The notes under the pieces were generated by a model. It was not told the origin of the DNA, searched no databases, and saw nothing but the letters and a program-made list of their open reading frames with translations. A stretch of 64,000 bases of DNA. It comes from Sphingomonas sp. (GTDB taxonomy: Bacteria; Pseudomonadota; Alphaproteobacteria; Sphingomonadales; Sphingomonadaceae). Shown one piece after another: positions 25,610 to 34,267 of the stretch (its first letter is position 1; every line of letters begins with the position of its first letter). Both the position numbers and the translations under genes were made by a program. The DNA is taken from contig NZ_JAIERS010000008.1 in the NCBI RefSeq assembly GCF_019746665.1, forward strand, positions 28,559 through 92,558, in the 5' to 3' direction.

Positions 25610-25721
25610 ACCCCCAGTGCAAATTCTGCTGAGCGGCAGGGGGCGCACACAACCATTGCAATGGCCGGGCGGGGGGTGCAGTGTCGACTCGCTTCGTCGC
25701 GGCAGGGAGATACCCAGGATC

Positions 25722-26519
25722 ATGTCGCTAGGACAACAACTTGCCCCGCATCTTCCGTTCCTGCGTCGCTATGGCCGCGCGCTGACCGGCAGCCAGTCGC
25801 AGGGGGACCGCTATGTCCGCGCCGCGCTGGAGGCGATCGTCGCCGCGCCCGATCAGTTCCCCCGCGATGTCGATCCCCGGCTGGGACTGTACCGCACCTT
25901 CCAGGCGATCTGGACATCCGCCAATCCCGACAACGCATCGGACGGCCCGGAGGTTCAAGACGCCGAGGCGATCGCGCGCGCCCGGCTTGCGCGGATGACG
26001 CCGCTCTCGCGCCAGGCGCTGCTGCTTACCGCGATGGAAGGCTTCACCCCCGAGGACGCCGGCTATCTGATCGGCGTCGCCCCCGACGAGGTGGAGGATC
26101 TGGTCGCGGAGGCGCTGTCGGAGATCGAGAAGCAGACCCGCGCGCGCGTGCTGATCATCGAGGACGAGCCGATCATCGCGATGGACATCGAAACCATCGT
26201 CCGCGACCTGGGCCATGACGTGACCGGGGTCGCGATAACGCGCGACGAGGCGGTCGCGCTCGCGATGGAGGACCGCCCGGGGCTCGTACTCGCCGACATT
26301 CAGCTCGCCGACGACAGTTCGGGGATCGACGCGGTGAAGGACATATTGGCGGAGTTTCAGGTGCCGGTGATCTTCATCACCGCTTTCCCGGAGCGGCTGC
26401 TGACGGGCGAGCGGCCCGAACCGACCTTCCTGATCACCAAGCCGTTCCAGCGATCGACGGTGAAGGCGGCGATCAGCCAGGCGCTGTTCTTCGACGAGGC
26501 CACGCTGCCGGCGGTGTGA
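25722..26519 (+). CDS. phyR: General stress response regulator PhyR
   Basis: A 265-residue hybrid protein: an ECF sigma-like domain (about 1-135) and a C-terminal receiver domain (about 143-260). The receiver contains VLIIEDEPIIAMDIE, the phospho-acceptor Asp192 in LADIQL, and the ITAFPERLLTG / FLITKPF segments. When phosphorylated, the sigma-like domain mimics EcfG and titrates NepR. Start at the ATG at 25722 where homology begins. It is divergent from nepR-phyP and upstream of ecfG. Confidence 0.95.
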   Translation: MSLGQQLAPHLPFLRRYGRALTGSQSQGDRYVRAALEAIVAAPDQFPRDVDPRLGLYRTFQAIWTSANPDNASDGPEVQDAEAIARARLARMTPLSRQALLLTAMEGFTPEDAGYLIGVAPDEVEDLVAEALSEIEKQTRARVLIIEDEPIIAMDIETIVRDLGHDVTGVAITRDEAVALAMEDRPGLVLADIQLADDSSGIDAVKDILAEFQVPVIFITAFPERLLTGERPEPTFLITKPFQRSTVKAAISQALFFDEATLPAV

Positions 26520-26600
26520 TCCAAGCCACCGAAAAAGCGGGGGAAACGCAAAGTTCCCACGCTTACGGAGCCAAAACGGCAATGGCGCGTTGGGGTGGGC

Positions 26601-26747
26601 ATGGCTGATCCCCGTGACGAAACCCGGCTCAACGCCACCCGCGCCCGCGCCGGCGCGACGCCGCACATGACGCGCTACATCTTGGCGATTTCGCTCGTGT
26701 TGATCGTGGTCGCGTTTGGCGCCTTGTTCTGGGCGGGCAGCCGCTGA
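26601..26747 (+). CDS. Small single-pass membrane protein between phyR and ecfG
   Basis: A 48-residue frame: a charged N-terminus (MADPRDETRLNATRARAG), then a strong membrane helix (YILAISLVLIVVAFGALFWA) and a two-residue tail. It starts 81 bases after phyR and its stop overlaps an ATG of the ecfG frame (TGATG). The hydrophobic helix, position inside the stress locus and coupling to ecfG argue that it is real. No family was recognised; upstream of the ATG only GGGGTGGGC resembles a ribosome-binding site. Confidence 0.6.
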   Translation: MADPRDETRLNATRARAGATPHMTRYILAISLVLIVVAFGALFWAGSR

Positions 26748-26803
26748 TGGTGCTGCTTGCCGATGCGACGCCGGACCGCCGATCGGTCGATGACGGAGAC
26801 TGC

Positions 26804-27439
26804 GTGACCGAAACTTCCTCGCCCCCTGCCGAAACCCCGCCCGACGGCGAGCGCATCGCGCTGTCCGATGTCGAGTTCAAGGCGCAGCTCGCACAGGTGA
26901 TCCCGCATCTGCGCGCGTTCGGCCGTTCGGTTTCGGGCAGCCGCGATCTCGCCGACGACCTGGTGCAGGAAACGCTGATGAAGGCGTGGGCGGCGCGCAA
27001 GCGCTTCCAGGCCGGCACCAACATGCGCGCCTGGACCTTCATCATCCTGCGCAACCTGTATCTCTCGCAAATGCGACGCTCGCGCTTTCGCGGCGAGTGG
27101 GATGATCTGGTCGCCGACCGCATCCTCGCCGCGCCGGCGGGGCAAGACAAGCAGGTGGAACTCGGCGACATGCAACGCGCGCTGATGCACCTGCCGCAGC
27201 CACAGCGCGAAGCGCTGATCCTGGTAGGCGCGGGCGGCTTTGCCTATGAGGAAGCCGCCGAGATTTGCGGCGTCGCGGTGGGCACGATCAAGAGTCGCGT
27301 CGCGCGTGGACGGGTCGCGCTGGAGGCATTGCTGTCGGGCGGGATGCTGTCGTCGCGCCGCAGCCATCAAAACCCCAACGGCCGCTCGGCGCTCGACACG
27401 ATCATGAACGATGTCGATGAGTTGAGCCGGGATCGGTGA
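26804..27439 (+). CDS. ecfG: ECF sigma factor EcfG (general stress sigma)
   Basis: A sigma-70 region 2/4 protein of about 211 residues. Region 2 shows SRDLADDLVQETLMKAWAA and FIILRNLYLSQMRRSRF; region 4 shows ALILVGAGGFAYEEAAEICG followed by GTIKSRVARGR. This is the EcfG/ECF15 pattern. GGAGACTGC precedes the GTG at 26804; an ATG at 26747, overlapping the small membrane gene, would add 19 residues. NepR holds it inactive; PhyR-P releases it to transcribe GGAAC-type promoters. Confidence 0.92.
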   Translation: MTETSSPPAETPPDGERIALSDVEFKAQLAQVIPHLRAFGRSVSGSRDLADDLVQETLMKAWAARKRFQAGTNMRAWTFIILRNLYLSQMRRSRFRGEWDDLVADRILAAPAGQDKQVELGDMQRALMHLPQPQREALILVGAGGFAYEEAAEICGVAVGTIKSRVARGRVALEALLSGGMLSSRRSHQNPNGRSALDTIMNDVDELSRDR

Positions 27440-27765
27440 GCGATCGGTTTTCACCTCCCGCGCGGCAAGTGTTGGATGGGATGCGCTTTGTGTCCGCTCC
27501 TTATCTTCCTGCCTTCCCCGGCGAAGGCCGGGGTCCAGCAGGGCGGCGATTGATGCGGCGCGCTCCCCCTGCGATCGGAGAATACTGGACCCCGGCCTTC
27601 GCCGGGGAAGAAGGGTTTGATCGTATGTGCAAGCACTTGCCAATCAAGGGGTGCACGCCAGCATCAGCGACTTAGACTTTAGCAGGTTGGCTGATCCGGC
27701 CTGCGTCGCTAGGGCCGGGGTCTGCTACAGGCTCCCGTGACGACCCATCTTAAGTGGCGCCGCGC
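27440..27765. repeat. Non-coding gap with a family C palindromic repeat (27513-27610)
   Basis: No gene is visible in these 326 bases. Perfectly complementary 26-base arms lie at 27513-27538 and 27585-27610, each built on CTTCCCCGGCGAAGGCCGGG, separated by a 46-base centre. A near-copy is at 58740-58840. The repeat is too long for a simple terminator and resembles a MITE or REP-doublet. Between 27611 and 27765 nothing else is recognisable. Confidence 0.8.
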
Positions 27766-27960
27766 TCAGGCGTTCGGTCCGCTGTGTTTGTCGAGTTCGC
27801 GGAGCATCGCCGCGAAATCTTCGGGCATCTCCTGGTTCACGTCATAAGCCGCGTTGAGCGCGAAAGCGACGCTGTCGCCGGCGCGCGGGGCGCGCAGCGT
27901 CACCGCGGCCGGCTGGCGCTGCTCGTTCAACTTATATCGCATGGTCGACATGATGCGCAT
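27766..27960 (-). CDS. Second NepR-like small protein
   Basis: A 64-residue frame whose last third (DSVAFALNAAYDVNQEMPED then FAAMLRELD) aligns with the NepR core in this locus (DVGDSLRAAYQEAVNEPVPP then EMLDLLGKLD): Asp, Leu, Ala-Ala-Tyr, the proline-containing turn and the Leu-x-x-Leu-Asp end are shared. It sits 326 bases from ecfG on the opposite strand. TTAGG lies five bases before the ATG at 27960. It may be a paralogous anti-sigma factor or a NepR-like modulator; homology was judged by eye and is not proven. Confidence 0.6.
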   Translation of the reverse strand: MRIMSTMRYKLNEQRQPAAVTLRAPRAGDSVAFALNAAYDVNQEMPEDFAAMLRELDKHSGPNA

Positions 27961-28034
27961 AACGGCCTAATGACGGTTTTGTTGCCGCCGCAAGCGCTTG
28001 GCTTAAGCTGCTAATACGCGATTTATCGTGGGGA

Positions 28035-30734
28035 GTGTTCCAGTCGCCGCAGGATAGGCAAAAACTTGCCGCCGCGCTAGACCGAGCCGAGCGGTATTCG
28101 CCCTTCCTTGCGCAACTCATCGCGCGCGAGCGGGCGTTGGTCGCAAAGCTGGCAGAGGGCGCGCTTCCTTCCCCCGCCGCGCTGCGCGACACCGACGACT
28201 CGTTACCCATTGCCACCCGGTTGCGGATCGAGCGCCGCCGCCAGGCATTGAGCGTCGCGATTGGCGATCTGGCGGGCGTGCTGGACCTGAGCGCCGTCAC
28301 CCGGCAGCTCACGGACTTCGCCGATTACGCGCTCGACGCCGCGATCCGCGCCGCGCTGATCGAGCGCGCGCCGGGCGACGAGCCGCGCGGGCTGGTCGGC
28401 ATCGCGCTCGGCAAGCAGGGCAGCCGCGAGCTGAACTATTCGTCGGACATCGATCCGCTGCTGCTGTTCGATCCCGCCACGCTCCCGCGCCGCCCGCGCG
28501 AGGCGCCTGAAGAGGCGGCGGTGCGGATCGGGCGGCGGGTGATCGAGCTGCTCCAGGCGCGCGACGCTGATGGCTATGTGCTGCGCGTCGATCTACGGCT
28601 GCGGCCAAGCCCCGAGGTGACGCCGATCGTGCTGCCGGTGGAAGCGGCGATCTCGCACTATGAGTCCGCCGCGCTGCCCTGGGAACGCGCCGCCTTCATC
28701 CGCGCGCGCGTGGCGGCGGGCGACCAGCCGCTCGGCGACTATTTTCTTGCCGCGATCCGATCGTTCGTGTGGCGGCGCAGCCTCGATTTCGGCGCGGTGC
28801 GCGAGATCCGCTCGATCTCGCAGCGCATTCGCGATCACCATGCCCAGGGGCAGGCGTTCGGCCCGGGCTATGACCTGAAGCGCGGGCGCGGCGGCATCCG
28901 CGAGTGCGAGTTCTTCGCGCAGATCCACCAGCTGATCCATGGCGGCCGCGAGCCGGCGGTACGCGCGCCGGCGACCCGCGACGCGCTGGCGGCGCTCTCC
29001 CAACGTGGCTTCATCGATGCGGGCGACGCCGCCGCGCTGAGTGATGCCTATACGCTGCTCCGCACCATCGAGCACCGTGTGCAGATGATCGACGACCGCC
29101 AGACGCATACCCTGCCCGCAGGCGAAGCGCTCGATAATGTCGCAAGGTTGCACGGGCTTGAGGACGGCGCGGCGTTGCTCGCGCAGCTCGCGCCGCCCGT
29201 CGAGCGCACGGCGGCGATCTATGCGAGCCTCGAGCCCGAGGCGCCCGCCGGCCTGCCGATCGACCGCGACCAGCTCGCCGGGGCGATGGCCGAGCTGGGG
29301 TTCGGCGATCATGCCGCGCTCGCCGCCGATCGCGTCGCGCGCTGGCGCGGCGGCACTTATCCGGCGCTGCGCAGCGCCGCCGCGCAAGCCGCGCTCGAAG
29401 CCGCGCTCCCCGCGCTCGCCAAGGCATTGGGGGCGGCGCCTGATCCGGCGGGGGCGGTGCTGCGGCTCGACGACATGCTCGCCGGGCTGCCGAGCGCGCT
29501 CAACCTGTTCCGCCTGCTGGAGGCCCAACCGGGGCTCGCGCAATTGCTGGGGACGATCCTGAGCCATGCGCCGCCGCTTGCCGAGGCGCTGGGGCGCCGC
29601 CCGGCGCTGCTCGACGGGCTGATCGACGCGACCGCGCTCGATCCGCTGGGGAGCGTGGCCGATCTCGTCGCGCAACTCCGTCCCGCCGAGCCGCTCGCCT
29701 ATGAGGCGTTGCTCGATCACCTCCGCGCTGGGGTCAACGAACGGCGCTTCGCGCTTGGCGCGCAACTGGTCGCGGCGAGCAGCGATCCGCTCGAAATCGC
29801 CGGCGGCTATGCCCGGCTCGCCGAGGCGGCGATCGAGGTGGCGGCGGCGGCGAGCGTCGCCGAATTCGCCAAGCGCCACGGCCAGGTGCCGGGCAGCGAA
29901 CTGGTGATCCTGGCGCTGGGGCGGCTCGGCGGCGGGCTGCTGACTCATGCGTCGGACCTCGACCTGGTCTATCTCTTTACCGGCGATCACCTGGCGGAAT
30001 CGGATGGCGAGAAGCCGCTCGGCGCGGTGCTCTATTACAACCGGCTGGCGCAGCGGGTGAGCGCCGCGCTCTCGGTCCCGACCCCGGCGGGGGCGCTGTA
30101 TGAGATCGACACCCGCTTGCGTCCCTCGGGCGCCCAGGGGCCGCTGGTGGTGTCGCTCGCCGGCTTCGCCGCCTATCAGCGCGGCGAGGCGTGGACGTGG
30201 GAACATATGGCGCTGGCGCGGGCGCGGGCGGTGTTCGGATCGCCCGGCGCGCGCGCGGCGGTGGCTGGGGAGATCGCGGCGGTGCTCGGCGGTGCCCGGC
30301 CAGGGCGCGACATTGCCGCGGATGCGCGCGCGATGCGCGCCGAGATTGCTCGCCACAAGCCCCCCGCCGGCCCGCTCGACGTGAAGCTGCTCCCCGGCGG
30401 CCTGGTCGATCTCGAGTTCGCGGTGCATGTGACGCAGCTCGTCCACCGCACTGGCTTCGACCCTGATTTACGCAACGCGATCAAGCATTTGGCGGGCGAG
30501 GGGCTGCTGCCGCCGACGCTGGGGGCGGCGCATGATTTCTTCACCCGGCTGCTCGTCGCGATGCGCCTGATCGCCCCGGGCGGGCATTTGCCCGGCCCGG
30601 CGAGCTGCGCGCTGCTCGCGCAAGTGCTCCAGATGTCGGGCTGCGACCAGGTGGTTGCGCGGGTCGAGGCGCTGCGGCAGGAGATCGCAACGCTCTGGCA
30701 TGCAATCGGAAAGGTGGAAGATGGCGCTCACTGA
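28035..30734 (+). CDS. glnE: Bifunctional glutamine synthetase adenylyltransferase/deadenylase GlnE
   Basis: An 899-residue enzyme controlling glutamine synthetase by adenylylation. Two nucleotidyltransferase cores are present: GSRELNYSSDIDPLLLF near residue 134 (deadenylase half) and LGRLGGGLLTHASDLDLVYL near residue 630 (adenylylase half), each followed by GlnD-UR-like helical domains; FGPGYDLKRGRGGIRECEFF is diagnostic. Start is GTG at 28035 with a weak ribosome-binding site, so the exact N-terminus is uncertain. The 3' end overlaps bcp by 14 bases. Confidence 0.95.
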   Translation: MFQSPQDRQKLAAALDRAERYSPFLAQLIARERALVAKLAEGALPSPAALRDTDDSLPIATRLRIERRRQALSVAIGDLAGVLDLSAVTRQLTDFADYALDAAIRAALIERAPGDEPRGLVGIALGKQGSRELNYSSDIDPLLLFDPATLPRRPREAPEEAAVRIGRRVIELLQARDADGYVLRVDLRLRPSPEVTPIVLPVEAAISHYESAALPWERAAFIRARVAAGDQPLGDYFLAAIRSFVWRRSLDFGAVREIRSISQRIRDHHAQGQAFGPGYDLKRGRGGIRECEFFAQIHQLIHGGREPAVRAPATRDALAALSQRGFIDAGDAAALSDAYTLLRTIEHRVQMIDDRQTHTLPAGEALDNVARLHGLEDGAALLAQLAPPVERTAAIYASLEPEAPAGLPIDRDQLAGAMAELGFGDHAALAADRVARWRGGTYPALRSAAAQAALEAALPALAKALGAAPDPAGAVLRLDDMLAGLPSALNLFRLLEAQPGLAQLLGTILSHAPPLAEALGRRPALLDGLIDATALDPLGSVADLVAQLRPAEPLAYEALLDHLRAGVNERRFALGAQLVAASSDPLEIAGGYARLAEAAIEVAAAASVAEFAKRHGQVPGSELVILALGRLGGGLLTHASDLDLVYLFTGDHLAESDGEKPLGAVLYYNRLAQRVSAALSVPTPAGALYEIDTRLRPSGAQGPLVVSLAGFAAYQRGEAWTWEHMALARARAVFGSPGARAAVAGEIAAVLGGARPGRDIAADARAMRAEIARHKPPAGPLDVKLLPGGLVDLEFAVHVTQLVHRTGFDPDLRNAIKHLAGEGLLPPTLGAAHDFFTRLLVAMRLIAPGGHLPGPASCALLAQVLQMSGCDQVVARVEALRQEIATLWHAIGKVEDGAH

Positions 30735-31188
30735 AGGCGAGATGATCCCCGACCTCACATTGGTCGACAGCGGCGGTAACACGATCAAGTTGCGCGATTT
30801 CGTCGGGCGGAAGCTGGTGCTGTACTTCTATCCCAAGGACGATACCTCGGGCTGTACCAAGGAAGCGCAGGATTTCAGCCAGCACCGCGCGGCGTTCGAC
30901 GCGGCCGGCGTGCGGCTGCTTGGCGTGTCGAAGGACTCGCCGGATAAGCACCGGAAATTCATCGACAAATACGCGCTCACCGTGCCGCTCGCGAGCGACG
31001 AGCCGGGCACCGTGCTGGAGGCGTTCGGCGCCTGGGTCGAAAAATCGATGTACGGCAAGAAATATATGGGGATCGAGCGCTCCACCTTCCTGTTCGGCGC
31101 CGATGGCCGGCTGGCGCGCGCCTGGCCCAAGGTAAAGGTGCCGGGCCATGCCGCGGCGGTGCTGGAGGCGGCGACCGCGCTCGGCTGA
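30721..31188 (+). CDS. bcp: Thiol peroxidase Bcp (PrxQ-type peroxiredoxin)
   Basis: A 155-residue peroxiredoxin of the Bcp/PrxQ class. Peroxidatic Cys45 lies in YPKDDTSGCTKEA. The resolving cysteine found five residues later in E. coli Bcp is Gln50 here, and the protein contains no other cysteine, so it should work as a 1-Cys enzyme with an external thiol reductant. The ATG at 30721 overlaps the end of glnE. Closing segments YMGIERSTFLFGADG and WPKVKVPGHAAAVL are canonical. Confidence 0.93.
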   Translation: MALTEGEMIPDLTLVDSGGNTIKLRDFVGRKLVLYFYPKDDTSGCTKEAQDFSQHRAAFDAAGVRLLGVSKDSPDKHRKFIDKYALTVPLASDEPGTVLEAFGAWVEKSMYGKKYMGIERSTFLFGADGRLARAWPKVKVPGHAAAVLEAATALG

Positions 31189-31424
31189 GCGGCGAATCGC
31201 TGCCCCGGAGTCCTACGGGCGTAACGGTCTCGCCCGGTTGCGAATTTGCGACGCTTGAACGACTCATCGCGCGACGGGAGCAGCCCGCCCTGCTATTGTG
31301 GCGGCGCTATTGCCGAAATACGCCCAGTTGGCCCAAGACCCGATCGCCGGACCGGAGGGAGGGGCTGACGGACCGGCAGTAACGAACGTGGGCAGCGTTC
31401 GTTCATCGCAGGCATTGGGGTTTC

Positions 31425-32603
31425 ATGATCGCTATTGATACGGCTCGGCTGAAGCAGGTCGCGGCGCATGTCGCGCAGAACTTCAAGACCCGCGATTTCA
31501 TCTTCCATGATGGCCGCGCGCTGCGCCGCTTCAGCATCGCGGGCCGTACCCAGGCGGCGCTCGCGGGGGTCGCGACTTTGAGCCTGTGCTTCACTGCTTA
31601 TGGGGTCGCCCATGCCGGCGCTGCGGCGGCGTCGATCGTCGGGCTTACCCCGCAAGCGGCGCCCGAAAGCGCCGAGGCCAAGCTGGCTCGCTTGCAGACC
31701 AAGGTCGCGGCGATGCAGGCGCAGGTCGCGACGATCAAGCAGGCGGCGCAGATCCAGGCGCAGCGGGTCGAGGAGCGTCAGGCGCTGATCGCCGCGGTGC
31801 TGGCGGGCGATGGCAGCGCCAAGCTCGCGCTCAACGCGCCGGCGCTCGATGCCCATGCGGCGCGCGTCGCCGGCGATGTCGTCGCGCCGCTCACCAAGGT
31901 TGAAGCGCATCAGCGCCAGCTCGCCGCCAAGGCGCGGGAGCTTGCCGAGCGTCGCTACGCGCTGGCGACGGCGCATTTCCGCAAGCTCGGCCTTTCGCCC
32001 GAACGCTTCGTGCGCGGCGGGCAGGGCGGCCCCTATGAGCCGGTCGCGACCACCGGCACCACCGACGCCAATGCCGATGCGCAGTTCCGTTCGCTGTTCC
32101 TCACCTGGAAAAAGCTGGAAACGCTGGAAAAGGCGGTGATCGCGATCCCCGCGAGCCAGCCGGTGCCGAAGGTGAATTTCAGCAGCTATTATGGCGTGCG
32201 CAGCGATCCGTTTCGCGGCACCGCCGCGATGCACGCCGGGGTCGACATTCCGGGCTCGGTCGGCACGCCGATCTACGCGACCGCCGATGGCATCGTCAGC
32301 CGCGCCGAGCGTTCGGGTGGCTATGGCAATCTGATCGAGGTCAATCACGGCCGCGGTATCGCGACGCGCTATGGCCATTTGTCGAAGATCATCGTCGCGC
32401 CCAACACCCGCGTCACGCGCGGCCAGCTGATCGGGCTGATGGGCTCGACCGGCCGCTCGACCGGCAGTCATCTGCACTATGAAGTGCGGATCGACGGCCA
32501 GGCGGTGAACCCGATGCCATTCCTGCAGACGGTCGATTATCTGAAGGGCCGCACCCCGGTCGAGCATCCGCTGGTCGAGGGCGGGACCGACGCCGCCAAC
32601 TGA
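31425..32603 (+). CDS. M23 family peptidoglycan endopeptidase / EnvC-NlpD-like protein
   Basis: A 392-residue envelope protein. An N-terminal cytoplasmic stretch and one membrane segment (about 45-62) lead to a coiled coil (about 80-165, KLARLQTKVAAMQAQVATIK) and a C-terminal LytM domain. Metal ligands are His270 and Asp274 in HAGVDIP, and His349/His351 in SHLHYEV, so the site looks intact. It would act on peptidoglycan crosslinks in the periplasm. The gene is preceded by 236 bases with no other gene visible. Confidence 0.9.
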   Translation: MIAIDTARLKQVAAHVAQNFKTRDFIFHDGRALRRFSIAGRTQAALAGVATLSLCFTAYGVAHAGAAAASIVGLTPQAAPESAEAKLARLQTKVAAMQAQVATIKQAAQIQAQRVEERQALIAAVLAGDGSAKLALNAPALDAHAARVAGDVVAPLTKVEAHQRQLAAKARELAERRYALATAHFRKLGLSPERFVRGGQGGPYEPVATTGTTDANADAQFRSLFLTWKKLETLEKAVIAIPASQPVPKVNFSSYYGVRSDPFRGTAAMHAGVDIPGSVGTPIYATADGIVSRAERSGGYGNLIEVNHGRGIATRYGHLSKIIVAPNTRVTRGQLIGLMGSTGRSTGSHLHYEVRIDGQAVNPMPFLQTVDYLKGRTPVEHPLVEGGTDAAN

Positions 32604-32640
32604 GTTGCGCGCGCGGCCCCGGCGTCCTATTTTCGCAGGC

Positions 32641-32967
32641 ATGACCGACGTTACCTTCACCGAGGCCGCCGCTGCTCGTGTCGCCTGGATCGCCGAGCGC
32701 CAGGGCAAGCCCGCGATTCTGCGCCTGTCGGTGGAAGGCGGGGGCTGTTCGGGCTTTCAATATCGCTTCGGTCTGGCCGATGCGCCCGAGGCGGACGACG
32801 TGATCGTCGAGGCGGGGCCGGCGCGGCTGGTGGTCGATAGCATGAGCCTAGATCTGGTGCGCGGCGCCGAGGTGGATTTCGTCGACAATCTGGGCGGCGC
32901 GCACTTCAAGGTCGCGAACCCGATGGCGGCCGCCGGGTGCGGTTGCGGCAGTAGCTTCGCGATCTGA
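32641..32967 (+). CDS. erpA: Iron-sulfur cluster insertion protein ErpA (A-type carrier)
   Basis: A 108-residue HesB/IscA family protein. The three cluster cysteines are in GGGCSGFQY and in the terminal CGCGSSF, and the CGCGSSF ending fits ErpA better than IscA. ErpA delivers [Fe-S] clusters to target enzymes. Start at 32641; xthA begins seven bases after the stop, so the two are likely co-transcribed. Confidence 0.9.
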   Translation: MTDVTFTEAAAARVAWIAERQGKPAILRLSVEGGGCSGFQYRFGLADAPEADDVIVEAGPARLVVDSMSLDLVRGAEVDFVDNLGGAHFKVANPMAAAGCGCGSSFAI

Positions 32968-32974
32968 TCCGCGC

Positions 32975-33748
32975 TTGAAGATCGTCAGCTATAATCTGAA
33001 CGGCATCAAGGCGCGGCTGCCGCGCCTGATCGAGTATCTTACCGAGCAGCAGCCCGATATTGTCTGCCTGCAAGAGCTGAAATCGGCGGACGAGGGCCTG
33101 CCGATCGCCGAGGTCGAAGCCGCCGGCTATCACGGCGTGTGGCACGGGCAGAAGGGGTTCAACGGCGTCGCGATCCTCGCGCGCGGGGCGGCGCCGGTCG
33201 AGCGCCAGCGGGGTCTCGCGGGCGAGAGCGAGGACGATCATAGCCGCTATATCGAGGCCGAGGTGAGCGGGGTGATCGTCGCTTCGATTTATCTGCCCAA
33301 TGGCAATCCGGTGCCGGGGCCGAAATTCGATTATAAGCTGCGCTGGATCGACCGCCTCCGCGCCCGCGCGCGCGACCTGCTCGCCGAGGAGCGGCCGGTG
33401 GTGCTGGCGGGTGATTACAATGTGATCCCCAATGACGATGATACCTTTTCGGTGCGCGCGATGGCGGACGACGCGCTGATGCAGCCTGAAAGCCGTGCCG
33501 GGTTCCGTGCGCTCGTCGCGCAAGGCTGGACCGATGCGCTGCGCACCCGCCACCCGCGCGGCGGGGTATGGACTTTCTGGGACTATCAGGCCGGCGCCTG
33601 GCAGCGCGACGCGGGCTTCCGCATCGATCATCTGCTGCTCAGCCCGCAAGCCGCCGACCGGCTGGTCGATGCCGGCGTCGACAAGGAGTATCGCGGTCGC
33701 GAGAAGGCGAGCGACCATGCCCCCACCTGGGTGCGCCTGCGCGGTTAG
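32975..33748 (+). CDS. xthA: Exodeoxyribonuclease III
   Basis: A 257-residue endonuclease/exonuclease/phosphatase-fold enzyme repairing abasic sites. Features: MKIVSYNLNGIKARLPRL, the catalytic Glu in CLQELKS, VLAGDYNVIPNDDDTF, and the C-terminal FRIDHLLLS and KASDHAPTWVRL. TTG start at 32975. Homologous to the shorter alphaproteobacterial XthA form. It follows erpA by seven bases. Confidence 0.95.
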   Translation: MKIVSYNLNGIKARLPRLIEYLTEQQPDIVCLQELKSADEGLPIAEVEAAGYHGVWHGQKGFNGVAILARGAAPVERQRGLAGESEDDHSRYIEAEVSGVIVASIYLPNGNPVPGPKFDYKLRWIDRLRARARDLLAEERPVVLAGDYNVIPNDDDTFSVRAMADDALMQPESRAGFRALVAQGWTDALRTRHPRGGVWTFWDYQAGAWQRDAGFRIDHLLLSPQAADRLVDAGVDKEYRGREKASDHAPTWVRLRG

Positions 33749-33917
33749 GCTCTCTGCCGTATTATTGGCGTAATACGCTAGCTATTGGCCGTTACCGCCA
33801 AGATAACTCGTGCTCAAGTTAAAGAAAACATAGATATATCAATCATCTAAGTGATTGGCACGGGTAATGCACTACTCCCGATATGGCCGATACCGGTCAT
33901 TGGTTTGGGAGGTTTTT
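33749..33917. promoter_or_regulatory. AT-rich promoter region upstream of the small exported-protein pair
   Basis: These 169 bases are clearly less GC-rich than the surroundings. They contain CAAGTTAAAGAAAACATAG and ATATATCAATCATC at about 33813-33846, and a GGGAGG ribosome-binding site just before 33918. A promoter here for the small exported gene is likely; no sigma-specific motif could be assigned. Confidence 0.4.
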
Positions 33918-34172
33918 ATGATCGCCAAATTTGTGATCGTCGGGGCGGTCGGCGCGCTCGCGCTGGCGGTGCCGGCGTCCGCACGCAGTCCGCATCCGCT
34001 CGCCCCGCCCGATCCCGGCGCCGAGCGGCTCGCCGTCGCGCTGAAGCACGATGCGCGTGGTCAGCCCCTCTACTGCTATCGCTTCACGCCCCCGGCCAAG
34101 CTCGTCGCGCGCGAGCTGTGCCGCACCCGCCAGGGCTGGTCGGCCTGGGGCGTCGATGTCGATCGCCAATAA
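33918..34172 (+). CDS. Small exported protein with paired cysteines (family X, copy 1)
   Basis: An 84-residue protein with a signal peptide (MIAKFVIVGAVGALALAVPA, cleavage near ASA). The mature part holds two cysteines in PLYCYRF and ARELCRTRQGW, likely to form a periplasmic disulfide. GGGAGG precedes the ATG. The C-terminal pattern YC-x(n)-LCRTRxxW recurs in the next gene (34268-34537), so the two appear to be diverged tandem copies. No known family was recognised. Confidence 0.78.
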   Translation: MIAKFVIVGAVGALALAVPASARSPHPLAPPDPGAERLAVALKHDARGQPLYCYRFTPPAKLVARELCRTRQGWSAWGVDVDRQ

Positions 34173-34267
34173 GCGGGCCTAACCGCACCCGATCCCTGAC
34201 CCTTCGCGGTCGGGCAAGGCCGCACCCCAAGTGACCCACAATGTCTTGAGTAAGCAGGAGAAGCCAA

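Noticed and set aside
28035..28068. A later start for glnE
   Set aside because: The ribosome-binding site before the GTG at 28035 is poor, but no better-placed ATG, GTG or TTG occurs in the next dozen codons, so 28035 was kept.
28593..30446. Long open frame (617 codons) on the minus strand across glnE
   Set aside because: It is antisense to a clearly conserved GlnE with both catalytic motifs. Long antisense frames are expected in DNA this GC-rich, and the product is rich in Arg/Ala with no family pattern.
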